A DNA stretch of 64,000 bases from Rhizoclosmatium globosum (GCA_002104985.1 MCGO01000033.1:62001-126000); one strand, 5' to 3'; counted from the first letter of the stretch, positions 9,880 to 22,200 are shown. Notes: generated from the sequence alone by a model not told the origin. A program made the numbers and translations.

Positions 9880-10935
9880 TTATGATTTTGGTGGGCCACC
9901 TTGAACGCCTCCAACCACAATATCATGCAAAATAGACAAGCTTGACTTTGCTCTTCTGAAGAAAGTCGGTCTGGCGATCTCTCCGTCTGTTGATGTTTCC
10001 TTGGCGACTTCCGAAGAACCATCCACGTCCTTATCATTCGAAATGCCATCAAACACACTCTCCTCATCCTCCTTCAGACTATTCAAACTATTCATGCTGT
10101 TCAAACTGACACGCTTAGGGTTTGTCGGTCCAACAACCATATCCATCAAAATCGAGAGACTTGATTTGGCCCTTCTGAACAGTGTAGGAGGAATTTCAAT
10201 TTCAGTTGGATCCTCAGTGCCGCGATACTGCAATCCCTCTGATTGACATCGTTCACGAATGAAATCTTCCACCTCGGCTTCCACGTCCCAGTCTTCCCTT
10301 GAACCACCAAACTCAACAGGAAGATATGCGGGATTCACGAAATCTGGGACCTGCTCTATGCTGATAAATTCGTAAGATAAGGCTTGCTCTTTAATGGTGG
10401 CACCGAAAGCATCAGACTTGTTGTTTAGGCCCAAGAAACGGATATTTGTTGGTCTTGCTGGATCGACAGCATGTGTGTCTAGATGAGATTGGTAGTAGCT
10501 TGAATCGAGGTCTTCATTGCTTCCAAAGTTCTTGAAGTTGACAATGAAGCAGCATCCAATGTCCTGTTTCTGTTGATGGAACCAGTAGCTGATGTACATC
10601 TGGGTGAATGTGAGGCTTTCAGGCGAGATTGACGGGTCTGGAGTGAACAGAACGAGTTTGTTGCCTTGGCGATCGAACGAGTTTGGCAGCAGAACTAGTT
10701 GGCCAGTGCGCAAGAACGAGTGGACTTGTTTGATTGAGACTCTGGACGAAGAAGAGCCGAGGTGCATTTGGTGCCAATCGATAAAGGTGGTCAGCGAAGA
10801 GATGGTTGCTTCAATGTTGTCATCGTGGACTTGGAGCGAACGAGCGAGAAGCTGCGGATCAAGTTGCGCATCTTTCAAGACGGGCGAGTCGTCGATTCTT
10901 GCGAGAAGTTGCTCAAGGTTGGTTGCCTCGGCCAT
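9880..10935 (-). CDS. CRAL-TRIO (Sec14-like) domain protein, tandem copy 2
   Basis: Intronless, 351 aa from ATG 10935. Same architecture as the preceding copy: an N-terminal helical region, NSFDRQGNKLVLFTPD, then YLPVEFGGSREDW closing the lipid-binding domain. The C-terminal tail carries two copies of the motif PT(L/F)FRRAKSSLSIL(M/H)D(M/I)VVG, near residues 240 and 325, separated by an acidic Ser-rich linker. The repeated basic-amphipathic motif could be a membrane or protein docking peptide; that is inference. A similar short motif occurs in the neighbouring channel's N terminus. The likely role is intracellular lipid binding or transfer. Confidence 0.8.
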   Translation of the reverse strand: MAEATNLEQLLARIDDSPVLKDAQLDPQLLARSLQVHDDNIEATISSLTTFIDWHQMHLGSSSSRVSIKQVHSFLRTGQLVLLPNSFDRQGNKLVLFTPDPSISPESLTFTQMYISYWFHQQKQDIGCCFIVNFKNFGSNEDLDSSYYQSHLDTHAVDPARPTNIRFLGLNNKSDAFGATIKEQALSYEFISIEQVPDFVNPAYLPVEFGGSREDWDVEAEVEDFIRERCQSEGLQYRGTEDPTEIEIPPTLFRRAKSSLSILMDMVVGPTNPKRVSLNSMNSLNSLKEDEESVFDGISNDKDVDGSSEVAKETSTDGEIARPTFFRRAKSSLSILHDIVVGGVQGGPPKS

Positions 10936-11054
10936 AAGGGGATTAAATTGAGATCAAGTTTTGCTGAGAAACCCCACATTAAAATACGGGTTCGGCATAG
11001 GATCTTTATTTATCTGTCTGCCATTACTCTCACGTGCCTCACCGGTTTAGTAAC

Positions 11055-12635
11055 TCAAGCTTTCAACTCGTCGCGAACTTGGACAACAGTGTCCACAATA
11101 ATTCCATCCAAACCTGCCTTTTGTAGCGCTTTCGCATTTCCAGGAACACAATTCTTGGCACCATACGTAAATACAGCCTTGTCGCCACCCATAATTTCTT
11201 TTGCAGCGTTGATTCGCGAAACTGGATCCTCTACAACTGGTGTCGCATCAGAAACTATTCCATCAAGATTCGCAAATTTGGCGAATTCAGCCGCCGCAAG
11301 GAAAGAATTTGTTCGAACATCCCATGTAGGATGAGTTCCTCCCATTGTAAGGAAAAGGACAGGGTAACGCGACTAATTCGTATGACAAAGGACAAATCAG
11401 ACAGGCCCCAGTTTTAATTCGACAAGTAAAACGAACCTGCTTTAACTTTGCCATACGACAGGCTTCAGGATTAAAACATGAAAAAACGATGGGGCGATTG
11501 CCAGCATGATCCAAAGTGGTTTGCAGGATCGCATCAACAAAGGTATTGTATTCGATTGTGACGAGATTGTCGGCAGGAATCTCTTCTGGCATCGGGTACT
11601 TGATTTCAATATTAAATCCTAATTCCGGTGGAAGTGTCTGGAATATGTGGATTACAACTAGTGTTCGTTTGAACAACAAGAATCAAACCTTGAGAGCATG
11701 TTCAAGGGTAGTAAATGGACTGTTTCCATATTTTTGCTTCGTTGTAAGAAATTCTGCTTCTGTCAAGTCCTTGATTTCCGTATGTTTCTCGTATTCGCTC
11801 ACAATCGAATCATGGTAGAGGACAACTTTCAAGTCCTTGGACACTTGGGCATCAAATTCCACAAATGGAGCACCAACGCGGAAAGCTTCAGCAAACGATT
11901 CACACGAGTTTTCTGAGATTTGGGGAAGAGTGTCCTTGTTTTCGGGTGCAAATACGACCCTGTTCATTCCAATTCCACGGTGACCGACTAAAATAGTGTC
12001 CCCAGTTTTCAAAACAGTGTTTGTTGACTTGCTGCGGGCTAATTGGTGTTCAAAATGCGTGGATAGACACGTTTCGAGTGTAATGGTGCCAACAATGGTG
12101 TCCTTTTCAGTTAAAGTTACAGTAAAGCGACCCGCTTTTGGCTCAGTCTCTCCACACAATGATTCGAATTTACCAGTGAGGGGATACTGGCCAGAAGCAG
12201 AACCATTGGCGTGTGTTACAACAACAGCCAATAAAGAGTCTGAGAAGGAGGTCACTGGCACAGCGATTGAAACTTCTGCAGCACCGTATGCATTATTTAA
12301 GCTAAGTTTGAGAGGATGAAGAGGTCCTGTGAGGCATTCAGTCAAATGAACACCTCGTAATAATAAACCAGGTCACCTTCACTTCCATCTGCAGTTCGAA
12401 GCCCAACTTCCACCTTCAGATCAGACGGAATAGCTCCGACTGTCCACTGAATTACAGATTGATCGTGTCGGCGCTGGTCAAATGAAATGGCAGCCACGTG
12501 CAGAATGTGTTGACTTTGGCTCATCCAAACTTGCTTTTGGTTTGAAAAAGTTCGCATTTGTTGAACTAACTTGAAACTATTGTTTGGTGGGTAAAGGACG
12601 GAGCTTAGGCGCTGTGGAATAAGCAGTCTTATCAT
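11055..12635 (-). CDS. Glycerophosphocholine phosphodiesterase (GDE1/GPCPD1-like)
   Basis: Four exons (12635-12377, 12326-11689, 11637-11437, 11372-11055) join in phase to 471 aa. The C-terminal half is a GDPD TIM barrel: VGHRGIGMN, then ENSCESFAEAF, VEFDAQVSKDLKVVLYHD (metal-binding Glu/Asp and catalytic His), GFNIEIKYP, RPIVFSCFNPEACRMAKLKQ and VLFLTMGG. This sequence of motifs is close to the C-terminal domain of yeast Gde1 and animal GPCPD1, which hydrolyse glycerophosphocholine to choline and glycerol-3-phosphate. The N-terminal ~200 residues form a beta-rich region, but the SPX domain and ankyrin repeats of yeast Gde1 are absent. It is divergently transcribed from the GPD1 gene. The first intron (51 nt) is the least certain join. 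Confidence 0.88.
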
Positions 12636-12921
12636 CTTTCAATCCACAACAAACCCACACTGTCAACTTCATCAACAGCTCACATAGTTTATTCTATTTA
12701 TTCTCTGATTATAAGAAGTTAAAATAGAAGCCTCCACGAGTTCAAGTCGTAAAGTATTAATAACGTCGTTCGAAAACTTCCCGAAGCTTTCCGAAGGCAC
12801 TCCCACGAGATCCCGCACACCGCCAACTTTCCTATCAAAAAAAGCGCCTCCGCTCAGATTTCCGTCGCGTTTGCTTCCTGTTTCCACCTTTAAAAAACTG
12901 TTCTTGGAAAGATCAAAGACA
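12636..12921. promoter_or_regulatory. Shared divergent promoter region, GPCPD / GPD1
   Basis: About 286 bp separate the two divergent start codons, so both core promoters must lie here. No TATA box or known operator is convincing. The proximal GPD1 leader (12840-12921) is pyrimidine-rich, as is common for highly expressed fungal genes. Confidence 0.5.
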
Positions 12922-14318
12922 ATGGCCGCCCTCGAACGCATCGCCTCCATCGCGAAAACACTTGCCCCTTCAACTGCTTCGGCTTCAGTTCTCAACAGCG
13001 CTCCACTTCCCCGTGAGAAGGTCTGCCTGATTGGCTCTGGGAACTGGGGAAGCGTCATTGCTAAGATTGTTGCTGAGAACGTCAAGGCGCTTCCGGACTT
13101 TGACGATGAAGTTCGAATGGTACAGTGTCCCTTAATTTGCTATGATGGGGGTCACTAACTAGGTGTTTGATGTTCAGTGGGTCTTTGAGGAGGTGAGGCG
13201 TTTCCAGCGACACATCCACACGGGAGACTTACGAGCCATGATGTCTGCTCCAAACTCATATATTTAGATGGTCAACGGCGAACGGCTGTCGAAAATCATC
13301 AACGATAAGCACGAGAACGTAAAGTACTTGCCCAACATTAAACTTCCGACAAACGTGATTGCCCATCCGACTCTCCTCACAGCCGTAGAGGGAGCTACTC
13401 TCCTTGTGTTCGTGATTCCACACCAGGTACGCCTATCTGGTTTCTTTCCCAGGATATCTGTCGACACTAACATCTGACTCACATTCCTGTATCACTCACC
13501 CTGTTATCATCCACTTTCCCATTCGGCACCAGTTCGTGAAAGGAACTTGCGACCAAATTATAGGATCAGTGAGATCAGATGCACGTGCAATCTCGCTCAT
13601 TAAAGGCGTGGACGTGTCTAAAGCAGGGCTTCGTTTGATTTCTGATGTCATCAAAGAGAACTTGAACGGAATGGACGTATCTGTGTTGATGGGAGCCAAT
13701 ATTGCGAATGAAGTTGCTGAGGAAAAGTTCTGTGAGGCGACTGTTGGATACCGGAATGAGGCGAACGGATTGTTGTGGCAAAAAGTGTTCAACAAACCAT
13801 ATTTTAAGATTGCTGCTGTTGGTGAGTGGATACTGGTAATCAATGTTCGTTAATACTTTCGGGATATAGAGGATGTTGAAGGAGTTGAGCTTTGTGGAGC
13901 ATTGAAAAACGTGGTTGCAATTGCCGCAGGATTAGTAGATGGATTAAAGTACGGAGACAACACGAAAGCTGCCATTATTCGTATTGGACTCTCAGAAATG
14001 CGTCGATTCTCCAAACACTTCCACTCCTCAGTCAAGGACAACACATTCTTTGAAAGTTGTGGAGTTGCTGACGTGATTACAACCTGTTTTGGAGGAAGAA
14101 ACCGAAAAGTTGCCGAAGCCCATGTCCTCACGGGCAAATCATTTGAGGAACTCGAGAAGGAATTGTTGAATGGACAGAAGTTGCAGGGAACGCTCACAGC
14201 ACGAGAAATCTTTATGATTCTTGAGCCAAAGGGACTGACAAAAGAGTTCCCACTTTTTACGCAAGTTTATCGAATCTGTTACGAGGGATTGGATCCAAAA
14301 GCGATTATCAACCTGTAG
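12922..14318 (+). CDS. GPD1: NAD-dependent glycerol-3-phosphate dehydrogenase
   Basis: Five exons (12922-13119, 13178-13192, 13268-13426, 13533-13821, 13870-14318) join in phase to 369 aa. The N terminus has the Rossmann motif [13 protein letters not shown]. The join across a 15-nt microexon restores MWVFEE, a conserved block of GPD1. Further family blocks are [46 protein letters not shown] with the catalytic lysine, a [17 protein letters not shown] segment, [12 protein letters not shown] and an LQGTLTA end. It interconverts dihydroxyacetone phosphate and glycerol-3-phosphate in the cytosol or peroxisome, for glycerol production, redox balance and lipid backbones. No evident peroxisomal signal is seen. 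Its divergent neighbour releases glycerol-3-phosphate, its product. Confidence 0.96.
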
Positions 14319-14401
14319 ATTGTAGAATTTTGGAATACAGTCTTTAATAAGCCCAATTTATCGAAGTAGTTAAACAAAATCAATGAAGCACTGTGGAGAG
14401 T

Positions 14402-15345
14402 TTATGCATGGTTTGCCATAAAAGCCTTCCAATACTCGTTGATATTGAACACAAAGTTGTAGTCCCCTCCCAACTCAACAGGCAGCATTGATGCATCTAC
14501 AATATCAAGCAAACGTATCCATCCACCCGTCCCTTGTTCAGCTTTCTTCTCCTGTCGCCCATCTGAGGTCGCAAAACAAATCTTCGCGAGCGTTACAGGA
14601 TCCATGAAGGGTTTGACTAGTTTATACAAAACTGGAATATACCACGATGGATGAACAACCACACTCTGACCAAGCAGCTCTGGATAATGCTTCCCTAAGA
14701 TATCCAGATATTTAATCGTGACGCTCATTGGATATCCATTGAACATATTGGATCCAGAAAACTCTGTCAAGACGCAGACTTGAGAAACACCCTTTGGCAT
14801 AGCCATCATCGCACGTTCCATCAAATAAAGCGAAAATCGAACAGAATCGTCGTAATTCTTGACGCTTCCTGTTTGACGTTTGTCAGTATGGATGGAGATC
14901 GGAGGTTGCCAAACTCACCCCCCAGCCTCGCAACGTTCACAAGAAGGGGCCTTCCCTTCTTATCAAACCCATTCAAGTACTGCCCTCCAATAGCGCAAAT
15001 GGTCTTCATATCCTCCCACCGGTTCTCTCTTGGTCGGAAGTCTCGACGCCATTGTAACGTATCCTGCAACCGAACAACCGATTCATCCAGCTGCCATTTT
15101 GTTGCTTTCAAGTATCGGACGAGGCATTCATCGCTTAGGAAGTCTTGTTCTTCGGGACATGGTGTTCCTGTGAGCTCATTGAGGATCAAGGGGAGTTCTT
15201 GGTTGCGAAATGTGTCAAACATCCTCTTTTGTTCAGTCGAGAGGCCGTTGAAGGGGTGGTTTTCGGGAACTGGAGGGATTAGATTGGGTGGGATGGTGAG
15301 AATTGGGGTGGACGTTGAGTCCGCATTGGTGACAGCGAGCTTCAT
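14402..15345 (-). CDS. Sec14-type CRAL-TRIO protein with CRAL-TRIO-N domain
   Basis: Two exons (15345-14919, 14868-14402) join in phase to 297 aa. Residues about 60-130 match the CRAL-TRIO N-terminal helical domain (DFLSDECLVRYLKATKW, then LQDTLQWRRDF). The lipid-binding domain follows: GFDKKGRPLLVNVARLGG, YLMERAMMAMPKG, YPMSVTIKYLDILGKHYPE, HPSWYIPVLYKLVKPFMDP, then DASMLPVELGGDYNF. This is a canonical Sec14/CRAL-TRIO arrangement, more typical than the two tandem genes at 8.8-10.9 kb. The expected role is phosphatidylinositol/phosphatidylcholine binding and transfer in the cytosol or at Golgi or plasma membranes. The exact ligand is not readable. Confidence 0.9.
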
Positions 15346-15780
15346 CAGATTTTAAATATGGTCTGATTTTTAAATAGATAAGTATTAGTAACATGAAGGA
15401 AAAAGAAGCTCAGCGTTTTACTTCATTCGATTGATGAGTTAAGTTTACCATCATTATGAGATTGGGAACCCAAGGTTTACTTTTTCGAACCAGACTTAGC
15501 ACATTTCATACTATTATCGCTTGAGAAATGATCACCGTCAGAAGTTAGTTAGCCCCAACTTAATGATTTGCTAATTAATCAATTTCGTATTCATAAGGCA
15601 CTGAATACTATAATTCCTTAAATCAACCGCGGCCCTAATTTGATTTATCGGATTCATAATTTTCCTTTACAGATTTATTGCGTTGCTGCCTTCATAACTT
15701 GTGGCTCACTTTCGGATCATTGACTTCCATCACTTTTCGAAACTTGTGGCTGAAAAAACCAACCCAAAAATTTCACTCGA
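15346..15780. other. Divergent intergenic region
   Basis: AT-rich spacer between the Sec14-like gene (minus) and the split beta-trefoil gene (plus). No gene, repeat or RNA is visible. A missing signal-peptide exon of the downstream gene could lie here, since its first exon has no signal peptide and an in-frame stop lies about 30 bp upstream. Confidence 0.4.
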
Positions 15781-16583
15781 ATGAGTCTCTCAAGTCTCAC
15801 TTCTGGCTTCATTCAAGTCGCAGGTACCAATACCTGTTGGACTACCGCCGGCGGTGATGTCAGTACCGTCCCATGCAACCCACTCGGCACGAACCAAGTC
15901 TTCACCTTTCAAAGAGTCAACGGTTTTGTTCACATTCAACAGGGAACCAAGTGTGTTAACGTATTTGGTGGAGGAATCAAACCCGGTGGAAATGTCAAGG
16001 TAATGAAAGCTGTCAAACTTGATTACATTATTACTCATGGCGTCAATGTTAATACAGATGTATGATTGTGGTGCTGGAACTACCGCTAGTAACGAACTGT
16101 TTGTTCTGGGTGACACCAATCCAACATTTTTGAAGTACAGTCTTGCAACCAACCTATGTCTCGGGCAAAACGGTTTCCTGTACACGAACCAGTAAGTCGA
16201 TTTCCCTGATATTATTAATTTTTAATCGGCAAATGCAGAGATTGTCCTAAATCTGCCACGACTGGATTCCAATTCAACCTCCTCTCCTCTGTAGCACCAC
16301 AAGTGGCCACAATTTCAAGCGGCTTTGTTCAAATATCAAACAGTAACAATTGCTGGTCGACTTCTGGAGGCGGTATCAACGCCGTTCCATGTAATCCAGC
16401 TGACACAGCTCAAGTTTTCTCTTTGTTTGGATGAACGGATTCCTCCAGATTAAGCAAGGAAATAACTGTGCCAACGTTGCTGGAGGCGGCTACTCGCCAG
16501 GAGGAAAGTTGGGAGTAAGTGAAGATTAAATTTTTTGTTTAATTGACAGAAACGTTTCAGGTTTACCCTTGTAGCTCTGGAAC

Positions 16584-17674
16584 TGTCAGGAGTTCCTGAC
16601 AAGGAGTTTGGATAATTTACGTTTCGGCAATTTCGAAGTTTGTCGGAAGGGGTACAGGAAGCCAAACCTTTCTTATTTGAGTGGCTACTCAATTTCTTTG
16701 AGTGTCAGGACATGTTACTTGATAGCAAATTGGTTTTGCAAAAATAAAACAGAAAGTTCCCTCAAAAAGACAACAGTAGACTGTAGAGCCAACAGGTCTC
16801 TTTGAGGCATTCCAGAGGCCACTTGTCTGTGGATCATTAGGACATGATCGATTCAAGTCTGGATGCCGGCTGAGGACAACCCGTCCCTAGAACCCAACCA
16901 GGTTGCTGCCAGACAACAGTTGCCAGTTCGCTGGGAAAGCAAGTCAATCCAGGCCAGGAACCTCTTTTCACCATGGGGCTCTTTCCCGAACGGAGGGATA
17001 GTACCCTTGGGAACCGGCCCAACCACGGCTCCATGGTCAAGGGGATAGAACACCGGCGTGTGTGAAATCCTAACAAGCACCCCTAACCAGTGGTATGCAA
17101 GCCAGTACTACACCACTCTCTCCAGACTCTGGGCTAGGAGAAACCAAGGCGCGGGTCCCTAAAACGGATATACAGAGGCGACTGGTCAAGCTCCTTGGTG
17201 CCGATGAGCAAGCGATTCAAGCTGTCCAGTTGGGAATGTGTAAAGATCAACCAACTGAGTAGCAAGTACCGTGGTCCCAGGAAAGGATATTCGGGTGGAT
17301 CACAACGGACCGGAACGAGAGCAAGGTGGTGCAAGTGCAAGTCTCGATGGTGCTCTAGTGGTCATCGAGATGGCAAGTTTTGTGGTTAGGAGAACCAACA
17401 ACAGATTGCAAGGTGAGTGTAAAGGTGAGTGCGAGGCGGTGCCGTTGTTATCTTTCTTTATTGTTGTTTTATGTTTCTATCCCATCATTACTGTTAGTTT
17501 TCTCTTTTAGATGTTGATGCAGGTATAGTGCTCGAGTCCTCATGGGCTTGTAGTGGCGACGTCCGGGGCCATCGGAACTGTTGTTTACAGTTCTGGTGAA
17601 ATTGGCGGCTACAAGCGAGGGATGAGGAGCGCTGCCGGGAAGATACCGGCGAAAAGACCCCGCAAGTCGTGACA
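16584..17674 (+). repeat. 5' LTR (1091 bp)
   Basis: Matches 26554-27644 base for base at an offset of 9970. It starts with an 18-bp palindrome, TGTCAGGAGTTCCTGACA, and ends CGTGACA. Short open frames inside (such as 16837-17076) recur only because the LTR is duplicated and are not genes. Confidence 0.97.
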
Positions 17675-19286
17675 TTTTGGGGGCCTCACCTCATTATGGG
17701 GATGATGGCCGCTGTGACCTCTACTAGACATGGTAAGGTATATGTGAACATCCATTCACTTTCTCGCAACTCGTTGCGAAGATCGCTGGTTTATCCAGTG
17801 ATAGCTCAACCCAGAGCTTTGGCCACCCATAGCCTTCATTTCATTATTGTTAATCGTATGATCACTGTATAATAAAGCTCGGGAGAGCACCAAACTCAAT
17901 ATAACTATATTAGGATTCCGTAACCCACCTGAGGGAAGGAAACGTTACTCCCTCGTCTTTCGAAACCTCCGTTGTTTGTTTGTTGGGCGGGACGGATCCC
18001 GAACACCTTTCAAAACCTCTTGTCAAAAGTAAACAACTGTTCAAAGTTGCCCTAAATCCTCTCGCTCTCCGTCGCAAACTGGTGCTGTTGTCTGGTTTCT
18101 GCTGTATGGCCTGCGGCACTTATATCCCAAACACCGGCTTAAACTCCAGTAGACATTGGAGCGACGGGAACAAGGGCTCAACGAACGACGAAACTCAGAA
18201 TCGAAAGAAGGTACCTTCCTCCCACATCCCTCTTCTTAAAATCTATTCGTTTTTCTTCACTCAAAACCAACGACCAACCGACGACTGTTCGAGCGATGAC
18301 GCTCGAAACCACGACAACACTCGGAACTACGGCAATACTACGAAGCTCAAAGCCGCTTGTAAGTTGTTCTTGAAGCTGTCTCTAGTTCTCTAACTCGCTC
18401 TCGAACCATACAGGAACTCACCTTACGAACTACGTGCCTCACCCCACCACCAACGTCCCTGTTACGTTGCCGCAACGCCCTCGCCGTTGCGGGCTGAGCA
18501 GAAACGAAGACTTCAAACCGGTGAGCCACGTATGAACGGAGAGCCCCTCACCCTTCATCATATCTAACCTACTGAACCACCAGTTCAACGACGGCCAACT
18601 CCGAATAACGACGCCCAACTAAACAGCGTGGAACACCAACGAAGCCAACGACGAATGATTCGTCAGGTCAGTTCACCCTTGCCAACGACACAACTGATCT
18701 AACTGCCTACTCGCACTCAGAATGTAGCACCAATGTCGCATCTATGCTTGCAAGACTCCTCTCATTGTCGACGAACTGGACTTTATAATGAAGGTAACTA
18801 TCATTCCACCCCCTCTCTCTCGGGTGTGGAAGATCCCTCGGTGGAGAGCTCTTCGCGCTATTGACTCGTCGGTGGACGAGCAATAGCAGCGCACCACACC
18901 TTTACCCAACTCCCTCTGTATAGTTCACTCACTCAGTCTTGTACTCAGACGACCGTTCACGCGAACCCATTCGACGACGAAACAATACCAGAACGATCCA
19001 ACCCTCAATTGAATCAGGAAAAGCTGGTCGCTTTGTTGAATACGAACCGTAACTAGGTAACTGTATGATGTATTATTGATGTAGAGACTTCTATCACTCC
19101 CTCCCATTCCCACGGATGATAATAAACATTATTTCTCACATTACTTTCATTTCGTTACTCTGAATCGTGTAACAAAATTGGAATACAACGCAGACGTGCA
19201 AAAAATCCACCAAGAATCGTGCCGTACAACTACCGACCTCAGACGTCGAAAGGAGCGTAAGCAGCAGGCTCACGTCAGACACATGC
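17675..19286 (+). other. Retrotransposon leader without a recognisable gag
   Basis: 1.6 kb between the 5' LTR and the protease frame. The first bases, TTTTGGGGGCCTCACC, could hold a primer-binding site starting at TGGGGGCC (17678), but I cannot match it to a specific tRNA. The longest open stretch (17980-18393) shows no capsid or CCHC zinc-knuckle motif. Gag may be degraded, spliced, or absent in this lineage. Confidence 0.5.
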
Positions 19287-22200
19287 ATGCCGAAGCCAAG
19301 CGAACGCATGTACACCGTTGCAAGGATATCTGGATGGGTTCACGGAGTTTTCATCAACCGACTTATGCAGGATACTGGAAGCAATCACTCGGTCGTAACT
19401 ATGACATTTTTAGACCAATTAGTTAACCCACCTAAGATAATCAAGCTCGATCGACCAACATTCAACAGAGGAGTAACAGGAAAACAAAGAATTATCGGAT
19501 TCTGTTATATGAGACTACTGCCGGGACAATACACGCCACATACTCTGGGCTTTATGACGCGTTTCACTGTAGTACAAGATATGCCAGAAGACATAATCAT
19601 CGGAACACCAGAAATGAAAACTTTGAAAGCGACGATTTCCTTCGAAGACGATATGTTTTACTGGAAGTCACCAAGTAAACCACACGTCACACTAAAAATA
19701 CCGCTATATTCTTACGTTGATTACCCTGAATCCCAAACGGAGAAGCTTTCAAACCTCAATAAAAGAACGGAGAATATACCACTAACCCTTTGCAATACAA
19801 CCATCCTCCAACCAAACCATACACACACAGTAAAAATCCAAGCATCGAAAATCCCGGACACAGAAATCACAACGTGTACAATCAACGGCTCCTCCGGACT
19901 CGGCGACAAATCAGTACATGTAGCATCAACAGTATTCGACTTCAAAGATATCGCAAAAGGGCCTGTGCCATTACAAATAACGTATTTAGGATCAAAACCT
20001 CTCACCCTAAGGGTAGGAACAACAGTAGCGTTCCTAACGGACACAGAAGCCGGAGACTTACCAATATTAGAAGTACCAACGGAGATTTCCGAAGATGACA
20101 AGCTTGCACAAGACTTTGCATTGCTAGTGAATGCATACAACCCATCGGATCTTGAATCATTCTATGAGAAGCTAGGTTCACCAAACCTGACACAACAACC
20201 TCTCCCGAACCCGCAACAATCACCATTGCAGAATGATATCATAATGGGCGCAGCTATCAACCAAAATTATGGAGAAAGTAATTTAGAAAGTGATGAAGAA
20301 TTCTTCGAATTTGTCGACGAAGACGTAGACGAGTCCTATGAATTGTACCTTAACGACAACGAAAGCATTTCAACAAGAGATGCAACAATAAACGACATAT
20401 TTAAGAAATCCGAAGAAGATGAAATCTTTGACCTATATTATGACCCTCTTGAGGACCTACCCAAAATGCACCCTTGGACGCCACGTCGCAAAGGAAAGAA
20501 ATATAGGAAACCACGCGTAAAACGCGAGCGAGGCACCGCTTTTAAGAATGCAACCTTCTCAAACGAGTTCTATAAGAAATACACCATGAATACTGAACCG
20601 GACGACATCCCCAACTATGGTTGGGAGAGGGACACATCAAAAGAAGATAAAATGGACTATTTCCCTCCAGAAAAGAATGTCACTATTGAAGACATTTGGA
20701 ACCAAATACCCAAAGAACATATTGTACAATTACACGGCGCTGAGGCACTCAGGAAACTACGCTCGATCATAGAAAAATGGGCAGATATCTTCAGACCAGG
20801 AGTTGTAAAAGGTACACAATTTGTTCCCCCACACACTATCCCCTTGAAAGACGGTGCAAAACCACCCCACACAAACCCGTACCCAGAAGGAATGGCAAGA
20901 GCAGAAATTATTAGATCACACATTAAAGATATGCTTGAAAACAATGTTATTCGACGCTCTCGATCACAGTATGCAGCACCTGTCGTTCTGGCCAAAAAGT
21001 CAGACGGTAGTTGGCGCTTCTGTGTTGATTATAGAAAACTAAACGCAATTTCAATCATTGACAAGTATCCTATACCAAATATTGCCCTTATTTTTGAGAA
21101 ACTGGCTGGACACGCATATTTCAGTTCAGTAGACTTACTGAGTGGATTCTGGCAAGTACCCATCGCAGAAGAAGACAGACACAAGACAGCTTTTGTAAGC
21201 TCTGCCGGACTTTACGAATGGAATTGTATGCCATTTGGATTGGTAAATTCACCAAGTACGTTCCAACGAATGATAGATCTTGTCCTTGCTGGACTCAAGT
21301 GGGTACATTGCCTTGTTTATATAGACGACGTTGTAATCTACAGCGAGGATTTAGACTCCCACTTTGAATACTTAGATATGGTCTTTGGACGTTTCCACGA
21401 ATTCAATCTAAAAGTCAAACCCAAGAAATGCAACTTACTATTCACGTCTTTACCTTTCCTAGGCCATGTCATCTCAAAAGAAGGACTCAGAAAAGATCCC
21501 AAGAAAATGGCAGCTCTTGAGAACTGGCCACGCCCCAAAAACGTCAAAGACCTACAGAGATTCATTGGTTTCACCTCATACTTCAGACGTTTCCTCCGTA
21601 ATTTCTCTGAAACTGCTAAACCACTTTATGAATTACTTAGAACAGACCACCCTTTCATTTGGTCAGAGGAACGCGAGAAAGCGTTTCAAATCCTAAGAAA
21701 CCAATTACGCGATGACCAACTCCTAGTTGAACCAGATAAAGACTCACATCTCCTTATTGAATGTGACCCATCAGGAACCTCAATTGGAGCTGCATTGTAC
21801 ACGTATGACCCAAAGAATGTCTGCGACAGAAAACCTGTTGCATTTATTTCTCGAACACTGACCAGTGTAGAGCAAAGATATAGCAATACAGACAGAGAAG
21901 GCCTTGCTGTTGTATGGAGTGTTGACACTTTTGCTGGTTATCTTATAAATAAACCTGTCCGAATAGAGACAGACCATATTGCCCTTCTACCACTTTTCAA
22001 AAATGGTGAACTGACTGGAAGATTTGCACGATGGTGTTACGCATTACAAGACTATGATATCACACTTGTCCACGTAGCAGGAACAGCTCAGATTGTAGCT
22101 GATTCCCTTTCAAGAATCAACTTCCGCCAGGACAACATTGACAAACGTGAGACAGAAAACGTCCACATTGGAACGTATTTCCATCAAAATAACGGGGAGA

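Noticed and set aside
15781..16583. Ricin-type motif could suggest a toxin
   Set aside because: Only the carbohydrate-binding beta-trefoil pattern is present; there is no toxin catalytic domain and such modules are common in secreted enzymes.
16837..17360. Several short open frames inside the LTRs, repeated identically at 26807-27359
   Set aside because: They occur twice only because the LTR is duplicated; overlapping frames on both strands and no family features.
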